From: Euptelea pleiosperma
Taxonomy: Eukaryota; Streptophyta; Magnoliopsida; Ranunculales; Eupteleaceae
DNA length: 64,000 bases
Reading direction: 5' to 3'
Assembly: GCA_035048495.1 (NCBI GenBank)
Contig: CM068541.1
Span: 10,671,929 to 10,735,928 of the forward strand
The notes beneath the pieces are model-generated. The model saw nothing but the letters and a program-made list of their open reading frames with translations, did no database searches and was not told the DNA's origin. Positions 11,060-22,126 of this stretch are shown here, piece by piece. Every line of letters starts with the position of its first letter. The stretch's first letter is position 1. The position numbers and the translations under genes are program-made.

Positions 11060-12195
11060 AAACTAGCGTTCAAATTTCATGCGGGCTTTAGTGAAATAGT
11101 TACAATTCCCTTAATTAGTGAACTCATGTATCGAACCCACAATCTTCAATTTTCATGGTGATGACATGGTTGAGCAATCATGGTGTTCACAATCCAAATG
11201 GATTTTAGTGAATTAGTTTAGTATGGTTTTTTCTATAATGAACTCATGTATATCGAAGCTTCAATCTTTAGTTTTCATTGGTATAAATGGTTGAGTAATC
11301 ATTATGGTCACAATATCCATATGGATTTTAGTGAATTAGTTATGATGACTATTGTTCCTGTTGACAACCATGCACTTTACTCAAAAAGCTTAAGCTGTTA
11401 GAAGGAGACTTAACAATGTATATCAAAGGCTCCCCGGCACACACATGGACTGCACGAGCACACCCCACCCCCCCCCCCCCCCCCCCCCCACGTGCGGGAC
11501 ATGTCAGGGCCAACATAGGGAACATGGCCCCGGGGATCGAACTCAGGACCTCTTACTCTGATACCATGTTGACAACCACCTTTTTAGGACCTTCCGAGCC
11601 TCAAGCCCCCATTGTGCCCGAAAAAATATCTTGTTAGGAGGAGGCAAACTTTAGCCTTTTTACCACGATCGACATCGCACGGGTCTATTCCACGATTTGA
11701 TCCCATGACCCTTTGGCTTTAACGGCAATCGACCTCTCACCTGTAGGGCCCTAACATGCCCTTAGGGAGCAGTATTGACACCCGACAATCACCCCATCAA
11801 GAATGCACTTCCCGTAACTCGATCATGTGACTTTGGCTTTGATACCAATTTTTGGGACCTTAAGCGGGCCTCAACCTTGATTAAATAATGAACTCATGTA
11901 TCGAAGCTTCAATTTTCAGTATTCATATAGATGAGCATGGTTGAGCAATCATGGAGTACGTTCACAATCCATATGGATTTTAGTGAATTAGTTAAGTATG
12001 TTAGTATAGTTCCCTTAATGAACTCATGTATCGAAGCTTCAATCTTCAGTTTTCATATGGACTAGCATGGTTGAACAATCATGGTGTTTGCAATTAATCC
12101 ATATGGATTTTCGTGAATTAGTTAAGTATGGTTTTTACTATAGTTCCCTCGAAGTTCAGTTTTATTGCGATGACCATGGTTGAGCACTCATGGTG
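11060..12195. repeat. Degenerate ~120-bp tandem repeat, interrupted
   Basis: AATGAACTCATGTATCGAAG, GGTTGAGCAATCATGG and ATATGGATTTTAGTGAATTA recur in order about every 120-130 bp, two to three copies at 11060-11358 and two to three at 11887-12195. The units are noncoding and diverged. A roughly 528-bp sequence splits the array. Confidence 0.7.
11359..11886. mobile_element. Insertion in the tandem array, possibly a small LTR element
   Basis: Begins TGTTGACAACCA; the same 12-mer recurs at about 11567 directly after CTCTGATACCA, the complement of a tRNA-iMet primer-binding site. This suggests a minus-oriented small LTR retroelement (TRIM-like) or its relic. A poly(C) tract lies near 11466-11489. 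No protein domain. Confidence 0.4.
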
Positions 12196-12641
12196 TGCCT
12201 GGTGGTATATAGCCACGGTCTGTCATCTCCATCCAATTCTCTTCCTGCACTACTTCACTCCATTGCTAAGCGAGTCATTCCAATAACCTATGCTTGCAAT
12301 AGAAGACACTCAAAAAACATAAAATTAAGATAAAACTGTGAATTTTGTTTGGTAGCTCTATAAAGACAAACTAAACTCAGTCAACATGGGACACAGATTG
12401 AGTGGGAGAGGAGTGCTTATTAAAAAGGCCAAAAGAGGTGATCCTGTCTCATACGAAAAGTTTAAGAGATCAAGATCCATTGCCGGGCACCCTCAAATTA
12501 AGTTTGCAATATGACAAGTGATATACCAAGGGCCAAGGTTTGACTCGACACACTTATTTCTGAGGAAGGGATTGGGTGTAAGAATGACTAATGGATGTTT
12601 TCCATTTGAATCCCACAACATAAAGGAAAACAGGCTACGTC

Positions 12642-12650
12642 TATATAATA
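12642..12650 (+). promoter_or_regulatory. TATA box of CLE locus 2
   Basis: TATATAATA 68 bp before the ATG, in the same CTACGTCTATATA context as the TATA box of CLE locus 1 at 9252. Confidence 0.6.
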
Positions 12651-12709
12651 TATACCAATCGTTCTTAGCTGCAGATCCTTACACTAGTAGTTTTAGAACC
12701 AAGAGGAGA

Positions 12710-12943
12710 ATGGCTAGCTTGTGGCTTCGGTTATGTCTTATCTTGCTCTTGCTTTCAGTAGTATCGTCTGAACCACGTGCTTTCGATGCATTACTGAAGG
12801 GGAGAACGCTTTCTGTATCAGTTCGAACATTGGTAAAGGAGAGGAAAGAATTGAAAGTGGAGTCGGTGGAAGAAAAGGCAATCCAAAGAGAGTACGAGTC
12901 CAAGCGACAAAGTCCTGGAGGACCTGACCCACAACATCACTGA
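12710..12943 (+). CDS. CLE-family secreted peptide hormone precursor (CLE locus 2, tail-less)
   Basis: 77-residue precursor: signal peptide at residues 1-20 (MASLWLRLCLILLLLSVVSS), a highly charged variable region rich in K and E, and CLE box RQSPGGPDPQHH at residues 66-77, directly followed by TGA. The frame stays open upstream to 12518, but the MAS start begins the signal peptide, follows the family leader (AAGAGGAGAATGGC) and matches all paralogues, so the upstream codons are rejected. Paralogues carry a 14-15 residue tail after the box. Here the stop falls exactly at the box end, and the following bases (AAGAATCCGTCTTATGGAGC) still resemble the tail codons, so the tail was lost by mutation. 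TATA box at 12642-12650. The 3' flank has the family TAGGGCTACTTTTGGTTT stretch. Confidence 0.92.
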   Translation: MASLWLRLCLILLLLSVVSSEPRAFDALLKGRTLSVSVRTLVKERKELKVESVEEKAIQREYESKRQSPGGPDPQHH

Positions 12944-13019
12944 AAAGAATCCGTCTTATGGAGCTCCTGGCTGAACTTGCGGCTGAACTTGTGACAGATA
13001 GTAAGCAAGAAGGAAGACT

Positions 13020-14029
13020 GTAGGGCTACTTTTGGTTTGTATGAATAAATGATAAAAGCCATGTAATGCTTCTCTTTAGTGTTTATGGGACAACAGAAGG
13101 AAATATTAACAAAATGTCACTTTTCTAGCTATAAAGATTATCTTATTTGCATAAAAGAAATAGAGAAAAGATGGAGTCTATATTTAACGAGAAAAAAGAA
13201 GCCAGTGAAAGCCAGTGAAAGACAAATGTGTTGCCAGGACTCAAAACTTTTCATTCTATAGTCAACCGATAACATAAACCATAAAATAATATTATACAAG
13301 ATCCAAAAGTCAGTCGAATTTGTAAAGTAGTTTAAATAAATTAAATATGATTTTTTTTTTGTGTCATATGGCACTAGGGTCTACCAAATTTTGGTACTCT
13401 AAAAAAATTGATCCGGCTCAAGGAACCCCTATTTTCTGACCCCTCTCGGTGTTCGTGTGCACGGAGTTGGACTTCAAGAATCCAACGGTAGTTTTCAGCG
13501 CCGAGCTGGCATCATTTTTTTCACTTTTGGTTGGATTCTTGAAATCCACGGCCGAGCGCGCGAACACCTTGAGCCAAAAAAAGAATTATATGTTTTGTGT
13601 GGTCCGGATTTCTCCAATGATACCCAACCTCACACTTTGGTAGAGCCGACCTAAAATTAAAGCTCGGCTTATTGTTCTGTGAACAAACTATATGATATTG
13701 AGATCTTAAGTTGGGAGCTGATTGGTGAGATCGAGAGAGAGAGTTTATATTTCTGTTACCCCACCCCCCTCTCCAGAAGAGAAAACTCTTATTTATAGGA
13801 GAAGTTGAGATTTGTTTGCTTGCAGTACACAAACAATGCGTCGTAGCTTTCTCTACACATTCTTGATGTGCGAATTGGTTTGCCCTATGACATGTGGTGT
13901 TCAAGGGGGCTGTACTATCAACGTGACGAGATCAAGGGTCTATGGTACAATAGTGTCGCCAGCTGCCAAGAGATAATGATGACTTCTTTTTTTATGACTC
14001 CGAGTAGGTAGATTATGTCATGTCCCAGG
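13020..14029. other. CLE locus 2 3' flank and unclassified repeat-like sequence
   Basis: To about 13290 it is the family 3' flank (AGGAAATATTAACAAAATGT, TTCTATAGTCAACCGATAAC). From 13380 to 13990 the sequence has an LTR-like leader (AAAACTCTTATTTATAGGAG) but no ends or coding motif were resolved. Confidence 0.35.
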
Positions 14030-15515
14030 CAAGGGATGTCGGTACCTTCCTATAGGATTACACTAATCTATCCTAAGGAGTTCGACTCTTCTGCCAAAAC
14101 TAACGTCCTCGAAATTAAAGTCAACTTCCTTCCACCAAAACGAACTCTCGACAAAAGGTTTTGATAAATTTGACGAGATGAATATGGGTGAAAGTGGTAC
14201 AAGCCAAGCTATGTTATTCGGCCCAAGAAAGGTAGTCTTCCTCAGCATTTGCATTAAGACCAAGTAAAGTTTCAAACACTCCATCAAAATATCAACTTGT
14301 TCACTTTTCCAGGCAAACAGCTAGATGTTGTCTGAAAACTAAATCCCATGTGTTTTCTGATAAAGTCCCATTCCAATAAAAACAGATAAATTGCCCATTC
14401 CGTTAAGAAAGAGAATACAATCAAGGAAAATCTTCCTTAAGACAAATGTCTCCCACCTAAGTGTTCTTGCAGAATCTAATTCTGGTCTCATCCCCTAATA
14501 CCATCCTAGTACCCTAAAAAAACCTCTCCCTTACCTTAAGAACTCTCCACACTCCACACACACATAGGAAAACCTAAGAAACTTACACACCAAATCCCTA
14601 GGTACCTCTTAAAACTTGCCTGCAATCACTCTAAGCCACAAACTACGCCTCTCATTACCAAAATGTTATAACCATTTTTCGAACAAAGCCATATTCATTC
14701 GCATAATCTTCTAAAACCCAAGGCATATTTCTTTTTTAAGCAAACTTGATCTCATTTAACCAAATGATAATGAAATGAGTCTTCGGTGTCATTCCAAAGA
14801 AAAATTCTCATGAATCTCTCAATCCTACTTGCTACATTAACTGGTATATATCGAGATATTAATTAATCATGACAGAGAAATATAGTGAACTGACACACTT
14901 CCTCATCCATGCCCTCCACTTGGGCCTGAAACCCATCCCCCATCAAATAATTCAAAAGCTCCAAACATGTGTTCATAAGCTTTCTCCGTGTCTATTTTGC
15001 AGGTGATACCAGACTGACCGTTGCGCCTTCTTGAGTGTATACATTCATTAGCAATGAGCACACCATCAAGAATCCGTCTCCCTCTTACAAAGATATCTTG
15101 ATCGCCCAATATAAATTCGCTCCTCACCAACCTTAACTTAGAAGCAAGAACTTTAACAACAATCCTATAAACACTCTCCACCAAGCTTATAGGTCTATAA
15201 TCTGAAATATCCTTTACTCCTTAATTAGATCTTGAGATCGTATGATGAACGTTTGATGGCTTCCAAAATCCAAAAAATTCTTCTCATGTAGTTCCTCGAA
15301 AACCTTTATCAGATCCATTTTAACTACATCTTAACACTTTTGAAAAAATACCAGAGTAAAATCAGCTTGTCTTGACGCTGTATCTCCTAAAAGATCAAAG
15401 ACTGCCTTCATCACCTCTTCCTCATTGAAAACCCTTTCAAGAGCCTCTCTAAACTCTGCCCCAATCTTATCAAAAGCTAGGCCATCCGGCTTAGGCCTAG
15501 ACTGATAAGATAATT
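14030..15515 (-). pseudogene. LINE (L1-type) reverse-transcriptase relic
   Basis: Reading the minus strand from 15515 downwards, with frameshifts and stops, recognisable ORF2 pieces appear in order: an EEVMKAVFDLLGD segment, DISDYRPISLVESVYRIVVK, VRGRRILDGVLIANE, CKIDTEKAYEHM, FRPKWRAWMRKCVSSLYFSV and RIERFMRIFLWND, then a C-terminal part with LGLNANAEEDYLSW. This is the plant L1 reverse-transcriptase domain followed by its C-terminal region. The YxDD catalytic segment falls in a part too decayed or deleted to see. The N-terminal endonuclease is absent, consistent with 5' truncation. Confidence 0.85.
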
Positions 15516-15888
15516 CTCTTATAAAAGTTGTTTCAAATAATTGTCAAAACTTTTAGTCTATTAAAATAGCTTTTTTAATAAACTTTTAATATTGACCGTC
15601 CAATGGGTTTCTCTCTCTAAATCGTGAAAATTTAATTCACTAAAGGTATTAGATGGATGTTTTAACAAAAGTGCTTTTAAAAAAAAAAATCTTATGATAT
15701 TATAGTAGTTATAAAAATTATAAATAGTAATTTTGGTGTAATTTAATTTCATCTTAAATTTTAGGCTGTTTTTCTCTTAAAGTTAACAGTTTTAAAGAGT
15801 TTTTATTTTGTGTTTGTTTTATTAATATATGGTTTAATGAAAGTTAGTTAAGTTATCAAATCATATCTTGTCTTGGGACCTGACTGAC

Positions 15889-16175
15889 AACGAATCCAAG
15901 CAACGATGTCCTGGAGGACCTGACTGATGACGAAGAATTTGTCCTAAAGAAGTTCTGACAATTTGTGACTAATAGCAACAAAGAAGGAATTTTTTAGGGC
16001 TACTTTTGGTTTCTACCAAGTAATGCCTATCATTTGGCTATGATTAAATATATGCACTTATTGTAAACCATTACAAATCCTTTAATTCTTCTCTTTAGTG
16101 AGAGTGGGACAGCAGTAGGAAATATTAACAAAATATCACTTTCAATAACAACAATTTTGCATATAAGAAATATTT
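15889..16175 (+). pseudogene. CLE relic 3 (3' end only)
   Basis: Positions 15893-15930 align with the box region of locus 2: ATCCAAGCAACGATGTCCTG then GAGGACCTGAC. The second half of the box is replaced by stop codons (TGATGA), and R-Q-S has become Q-R-C. No signal peptide is present upstream. Downstream, GACTAATAGCAACAAAGAAG, TAGGGCTACTTTTGGTTTCT and AGGAAATATTAACAAAATAT are the conserved 3' flank of the CLE genes. This is a dead 5'-truncated copy and forms one end of the 16-19 kb duplicated segment. Confidence 0.75.
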
Positions 16176-17117
16176 GATTAGTCTATCACAGCAATTTTTT
16201 AAATTTTGAAGTACTTTATGTTCAAGGCCCCTAGCATATTTATGTACTGCAAAACACTAAATAAGTGGTGGTCCATCAAGCATTATTAAGAGATAAGATG
16301 GGGTTATGATAGTTTTTAACTTCTTATAGATGGTGGGGAATCCTCCATTTAATTTTAAAATCATTCAAAGTCAATTGGATTTCAAAAAGCTCTGGTAAAT
16401 TACTGGTTCAGGTCCTCTGGGGCAACAGTTGGGGCCTTGTGGAGAAAAGGTGGTCGACCACTATACTCTTAGCTTCTATGGTCAACCCATAACATATATA
16501 TCATAAAATACTTCCCTAAAGAACCAAAAGTGAGAGTAGAAAACACATTAAAATTAGGTATTAAGATGCTCTAACAGCCTAATTACTAGCATAGTTCTTT
16601 ATATCAAAATTGACTTTGAATGATTTTAAATTCCCATTTAGGATTAAGGAAAGTTTTTTATAAGAAGAAAAAAGTCAATTATCTTTCATTTCCCTCTTTT
16701 GTAGTTTATTAGTCTCCTAACTTATCCATATTCGCTCTCGATGGAGCATCGATTATCTTGTGTGTTGCAATATCCATATCGATCTTGATTGATAATCGCT
16801 TTAAAAACCTAAATGACGCCTCGATAAGCTATCAAATATTTCTTTTTGTCAAATATATTTTTTATATAAAAGTATTCTTTTGTTAATTTGCCCTTTTGTA
16901 CACCAAAAAAAAAAAAAATTATTTAGAACAGCAATGACGGCCCAAAATAAGTGCATACATCGCATAATAGCAAAATAATTAGCATAACATGCTTTCAATA
17001 TTTCATTCATTCGTCGTTCATTAACATCATCATCGTAGCAATCATTACATATTCGGGTTCAGTTACACATATGGCTCTTCTAATTAGAAAGGAAAACATA
17101 AGTAGAGCCTACAAAAA

Positions 17118-17399
17118 TTAACCATGCCGTTGCACCCTATGAAGTTCTTTGGATAGATTCTTAGAATGATGTTGTGGGTCAGGTCCTCCAGGACTGAGTC
17201 GCTTCAACTCATAATCGCTTCCAATTGTCTGTTCTTTCCCAAACCCCACCTCGAATATTTCTTTTGCATTCTCTACTAATGCTCGAAACGATTCATGTAG
17301 CGTCCTCCCTTCTGGTAAAGGATTGAGCGGGCGAGGTTCAGACCTCGCAACTGAAAGCAAGACCACGACGAGGCACACCCAAAACCTAAAGCTAGCCAT
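17118..17399 (-). CDS. CLE-family secreted peptide hormone precursor (CLE locus 4)
   Basis: 93-residue precursor on the minus strand. Signal peptide at residues 1-20 (MASFRFWVCLVVVLLSVARS), then EPRPLNPLPEGR, a charged variable region and CLE box RLSPGGPDPQHH at residues 67-78 preceded by K. Leucine at box position 2 makes it closest to Arabidopsis CLE1-4/CLE7 boxes. A 15-residue basic tail (SKNLSKELHRVQRHG) follows. The start is fixed by the signal peptide and the conserved GAGGAGAATGGCTAGC context. A TATA run lies at 17453-17464. Its frameshifted duplicate is at 22921-23147. It lies opposite in strand to loci 1 and 2 and to relics 3 and 5. Confidence 0.92.
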   Translation of the reverse strand: MASFRFWVCLVVVLLSVARSEPRPLNPLPEGRTLHESFRALVENAKEIFEVGFGKEQTIGSDYELKRLSPGGPDPQHHSKNLSKELHRVQRHG

Positions 17400-17452
17400 T
17401 CTCCTCTAAGGTTTCAAACTCCTAGTGTTTTGATCTGTAAGTAGGAATGTTT

Positions 17453-17464
17453 GATATATATATA
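17453..17464 (-). promoter_or_regulatory. TATA box of CLE locus 4
   Basis: Alternating TATATATATA run on the minus strand about 55-65 bp before the ATG at 17399, the same spacing as in loci 1 and 2. Confidence 0.55.
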
Positions 17465-18283
17465 CACATAGCCGCTTAATTTTCTTTATATATAAACCTA
17501 GTGGAGATCAAATGTAGATTTAGTTATATTCGTCTTGTAGTGATGCCTGGCCATTTATCCGTTTAACTACCTTGTTTTTTGCCGAAAGAAAACAAAAGTG
17601 CACCATTTTATGTTCGAGTATGCGCTGCCCATTACACCAATTCTCAAGAAAAGAAACTTAGGACCCTTCACATTCCGCAAATTTTTATCTTTGAATTCTC
17701 CAATCCCTTCTAAGTCCTCAGCAACAAGTGTTTGTCTAGTCATGACTTTGGCCTTATTTATGTATTTCACTTGTGGGATTTGAAAGCTTAGCGAGTGGTC
17801 TAGCAATGGAGCTTACTCTATCAAAGCTTTCCCATGGGACACTGAGATGTCACCTCCTTCCGCTTTTCTCAGGAACTCCACTTCTCAATCTATGTCCCAT
17901 AAGCTTCCAAAGCCTGGTCCTTGTCTGTATTGATGCTTCTTAATAGATCTAAAACAAATCCAAATTTTTGTCTTCACTTTAATGTCTGGTTTGAGTGTCC
18001 TCTCTTCAGAATCAAGGTGATTGGAGCGAACCACTTAGCAATTTGAGTGGAGCATTTGCACGGGGAGAGTTGGGATGAAGGAGATGGCGGGCCGAGCGGA
18101 CCGTCATGCATACACCATGTATGAGTTGTGCTCAACTGCGCGCGCTCGTCATTGTGAAAATTGAAGATCAAAGATTCAATTCGGGAATTTTTTTTTTCCA
18201 AAATTATGTTGCTCTTGCTATGAACCAGGTAATTATGATAAAAAAACACATATGGCATCTAATAAACAATAATAGTAATTAAT

Positions 18284-18450
18284 CAGCAGCAGCAGCAGTA
18301 GCAACATATCGTTGACATCTAATGCAGGGGCATTTTCACACCGGGCTCGAGTGGGGCAGCCTGCGTAATATGGGGCACATTCAGGGTGGGGTGGCCTGTG
18401 TGATATGGGCCCACGAGGGGGTGGCATGTGTGATATGGGCCTACGAGGGC
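18284..18450. repeat. Short (CAG)n run and ~30-35-bp minisatellite
   Basis: CAGCAGCAGCAG at about 18284 is followed by GGGGTGGCCTGTGTGATATG and GGGGTGGCATGTGTGATATG with an earlier diverged unit (GGGGCAGCCTGCGTAATATG). No gene recognised. Confidence 0.6.
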
Positions 18451-20199
18451 TCGTGTCGACCGAGAACCTAAATAGATCCTATGAGATAAAGGAATTTAAT
18501 CTCACGCTACCAACGGTCGCAGCTTTTGAGAAGTATTGGTTAAATGTCCTGCATCAACATCTCAGTAACTCAGACGATCGTGCGCGTGGCAATAAATATA
18601 TATCCTCACCAGCACATTATCAAACCTAAACAAACATAAGATAAAAACTGGTTAATTAGTTATTTTTGTTTGGGGGTCCCAGGAAACCTACTTTGTTCCT
18701 TTGTCAATCAGATGCCTTAGAAGCAATCAACACCCGAAAGCTTTGCCTATGACAATAGACATGAGGGATCCTTTACCATATAAAACGTGTTTCCTTAAAT
18801 TTAGAATTGGTTCTTGTATCCTATTTATGTTGCATACAGTGGATGCTCTCAATCTTGTATAGGTTGGCCAAGCTCAGGTCCTGCTCATCACTAAGTCATG
18901 ATTCAGACTGGATTTTTGCCTTTGCCAGACTAAGGTGGGGCATTGGCCCCAGCTCCTTATGTTGCAAATTGGACCCTGTCCAAGTTCTGTATAATGGATT
19001 ATGTCACTAATGGACTCAATACTAAGGGCGGCCTATGAGAGGTTTGTGATATGAATTTGATTGTATCAGATTGGGCTTCGGTCTTGGGCCTATTCAAATT
19101 TACCAAAAGTTAGGCCACATCCAGCTCATTTAGACCTTACAAGGATAAACAAAACAAGGTCCTGTTTGGAAACCCGAAAATGGTGTGAGCCAATCCATTC
19201 TCAGATCGGCAAATACCCTAGAAACCAATAAATTAAGTTTAATGAATCGCAACGAAGAAGACTTAGAGTCGTTTCATCTCAGATGGGTCAGGTTGCAGAG
19301 TGACAGCTAAGAGAGAGGTATAGAGTAAGAGGTGAAGAGATACTGATGAGAAAGAAAAGGAAAGATAGAGAGAGATTGCTCGCTCTTAGAACTAATTTGA
19401 TGTTGCAACGCGTTTTAGAAAAGATGAAGATGGTCTAGTTTTTTGGAATAAATTGGAATGACAGCGTTCTTAAAAGGTGGGACCCACAAGATTACCGAAC
19501 ACACAAAATCACGACCAAACCTATACTAACCTCGGTTGGCCGAATTTTTAGGCTTTCAACCCTCTTTTGAATAACCATAATTTTTTTTATCACACAGTAA
19601 ACTGTAATGAAATTTTTACTTGAGGTAGTTTTTTAAAGAAATTTTCTACAGATTCCTGAAGTCCAACTTTGGGTCCTCGAGCTTTTGATTTTTCTTTTGT
19701 AGGACCCTCTGAAAATTCTGCAGTAGTTGCGTTTTTCTCTTATCTTTCCATATTGGTGCCCATGGCACCAAGCGCATTTTTTTATAACCTAGAAACTTTT
19801 CTCTAACTTCCACACTATTTCTAAACAAATATTCTTCTTAACACCTATTTTTCATATTTTTTTTCTAATTAGGTCTTATGGTTAGATTTCCACATATATG
19901 TGGTAGTCTTTCTGAAATATTGAATACTAGAGAAATTCTGCAAGGCGCAGACATGTCCTGCAGATTTTTTGAACTTGCAAGCTTACTTCATTTTCATTGT
20001 GTTTACACATCTGGATTTGTTTTTCAACTCTTATCCCGATTTCTGATGCTTTTTGAGTAGTTTTCTTTTTGGAATGAGTATGGCAGGTAGGAATGAGCTT
20101 AAACATAATTAATCGATGTGTTATAAACTTAAAAATATCATAACTAGGCTTATTTACATTATATTTCTATTTCTTCTATACATGATCCCCAGGACCATG
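18451..20199. other. Tail of duplicated block 1 and unclassified sequence
   Basis: Up to about 19150 it parallels 24200-24450 in the other block in part (CCCCAGCTC, AGGGCGGCCTATGAGAGG). 19160-20199 has no recognised gene. Confidence 0.35.
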
Positions 20200-20570
20200 A
20201 GACGTATTCAAGGTGAGTTGGGAAAGAATGGGCAATAAGAAACCAATACGAATTCAAGCGACTAAATAAAACCATATAGTCTATTTATTTTTTAACAGTG
20301 TAGTCTAAACAGTATTATGTAGTAGTCGAGGAACTAACTGACGACATCATCACTAGACGAATCCGTCCTACAGAAGTTCTGACAGAATTTGTGACTAATA
20401 GCAAAAAAAGAAGGAATTTTTTAGGGTTACTTTTGATTTCTAGCATGTAATATGCCTATAATTTTTCTATGATGCACTTACTGTAAACCATTACAATTAA
20501 ATCCCTTAATGCTTCTCTTTAGTGTGAGTGGGACAGCAGTAGGAAATATTAACAAAATATAACTTTTTAT
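20200..20570 (+). pseudogene. CLE relic 5, box split by an insertion
   Basis: Positions 20206-20272 align with the variable region of the 37057/56235 genes: ATTCAAGGTGAGTTGGGAAA, then ACGAATTCAAGCGACTA (read as YEFKRL). About 55-65 bp of unrelated A/T-rich sequence then interrupts the box, and from about 20328 it resumes as GAGGAACTAACTGACGACAT, a decayed GGPDPQHH segment. The conserved 3' flank (GACTAATAGC, TTAGGGTTACTTTTGATTTC, AGGAAATATTAACAAAATAT) follows to about 20560. No signal peptide remains. It is the duplicate of relic 3 but preserves more of the 5' part. Confidence 0.7.
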
Positions 20571-21015
20571 AAATATAATCATAATTGCATATTAAGAAAT
20601 ATTTGATTAGTTTATCACAACAATTTTTCAAATTTTTAAGTAATTTATGTACTGCAAAACAATAAATAAGTGGTGCTCCATCAAGAGTTAAAAGAGATAA
20701 GATGGAGATTATAATAATAATAATTTTTAACTTCTTAATTATATATATAGATGGTGGAGTACTTTAATCCATTTAATTTTTAAATCATTCAAAGTCAATT
20801 GGGTTACCCCAAAAACTTGGGTCTTTGTCCAGGTTAGTTCAGGAGGACGCTAGAGGGGTGTGTAAATATATGTGCTTGTAAATTCTTTTTCAACTAAGGT
20901 CTGCTATATATATATGGGTCCGCCTAACCCGAGCTTTCCGTCCAAAAATAAAATAAAATTGGGGCTTTGTGGAGAAAAGGTGGTCGACCACTGTACTTTT
21001 AGATTCTATGGTCAA

Positions 21016-22126
21016 TCTATATAACAAAATAGGACGGTTGTCTCCCCCTCTTATCCAGTTATCCGACTTCATAAAGGATGGCCGAGATCTTATCACACCA
21101 AATGGACGGTGGATCTCAGCCACTCACACCCTAGCAATTTTGACAAACGCTTTGTCGATGAGTGCCGTGGGCTCGGGTCACCTACTATTTACCTACATAT
21201 AAGGATTGAAATGGGTTGGATTCATATATAGCCCAAGGGTCAGGCTCAAGAGCCCCACTTTTTATGCCTTGAGAGGGGTGTTACCGATAAAACGGATTGA
21301 AATCGCCAGGGGCAAAAATGAAAAAAGTGAATTTTAATGGATTTTAATGATTTTAACGGAAAAAAGTGGTGCTGAAATTCAAAATTCGAAATTTGAAATT
21401 TGAAAAGTGAAAATTGAAAAAAAAAAAAAAAAAAGAATTTAACAGAAATTGGTTTTCTTATACCCTTCTTATCTTATATGGCTTCAATAATGAGTGGCTG
21501 AGATCAACTATGCTTCATATCGATGGCTGAGATTAACTCCCACCCGATTTTGACAAACACTTTGTCGGAAAGTGCCGCGGGCACGGGCCACCCACGCATA
21601 TATCAAGACAACTCAGTTGTATTCTCTTATCATATCCATCCATCTAATGTGGACGGTTAGATAAAGAGTGGTTGAGATCAAATCCATCGATCTAATGTAG
21701 ACGTTTAGATTTCAGCCACTCAATCCGCCTCATTTGACCTCAATTTATTCAAAATTTAAATTTCAACACCGTTATTTTTTGTTATTTCTGTTATTTTTCC
21801 ATTTCTCCATCTGTGCGTTACAATCCGTTATAACAGCCGTTGTAATGGAAAAAACGATAACGCCCCAGTCCGTTAAACCATTTGAGTGCCAAAGGCACCC
21901 AATTTTTGCAAACGCTTTTGTCGGAGAGTGCCGTGGGCATGGGCCATTTACTATTCTATATAATAAAACACATTGGTTGTCTATCTACTTATACCTCCTC
22001 TTATAAGCATCAACAAAGAAGGGCCGAGATCTAATCCTCCCCCAAATGGACGGTGGATCTCCGCCACTCAACTGATTTTGGCAAATTCTTTGTCGAGGAG
22101 TGCCGATGGCACGGGACACCCACTAG
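21016..22126 (+). mobile_element. Helitron-like element with a paralogous empty site
   Basis: Begins TCTATATAACAAAATAGG, ends with stem GTGCC-GAT-GGCAC then CACCCACTAG, and sits between A and T with no target duplication, the Helitron signature. The left flank ...GGTCAA and right flank TCCATAACAT join to GTCAA|TCCATAAC, matching GTCAACCCATAACAT at 16481-16493 in the duplicate block, which lacks the element. Internal hairpin modules lie near 21163, 21577, 21931 and 22101. No Rep/helicase gene, so non-autonomous. Confidence 0.82.
21955..22126 (+). repeat. 172-bp terminal Helitron module
   Basis: Starts TCTATATAATAAAACAC and ends CACTAG, exactly 172 bp, as does the inverted module at 828-999. 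It could be a miniature Helitron that inserted into or was copied with the larger element. Confidence 0.6.

Larger units (their letters stand above)
15889..19150. repeat. Segmental duplication, copy 1 (partner 20200-24450)
   Basis: In the same order and orientation as 20200-24450: CLE relic 3' flank, GGTGGTCGACCACTATACTC, ACTTTGAATGATTTTAAATT, the minus-strand CLE gene, CCTGGCCATTTATCCGTTTA, ATGGAGCTTACTC and AGGGCGGCCTATGAGAGGTT. Divergence is clearly higher than in the 22-kb duplication, so it is older. This copy lacks the Helitron and hAT MITE of its partner and supplies their empty sites. Confidence 0.8.

Noticed and set aside
12518..12709. N-terminal extension of CLE locus 2
   Set aside because: The frame is open, but it lies upstream of and across the TATA box; the MAS start gives the signal peptide and matches all paralogues.
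13521..13904. 127-codon minus-strand open frame
   Set aside because: Mixed composition with no domain, in repeat-like sequence; probably chance.
17567..17806. 79-codon minus-strand frame with VMTRQTLVAEDLEGIGEFKD
   Set aside because: Protein-like composition, but the duplicate near 23690-23880 is broken and I cannot place the family; not called a gene.
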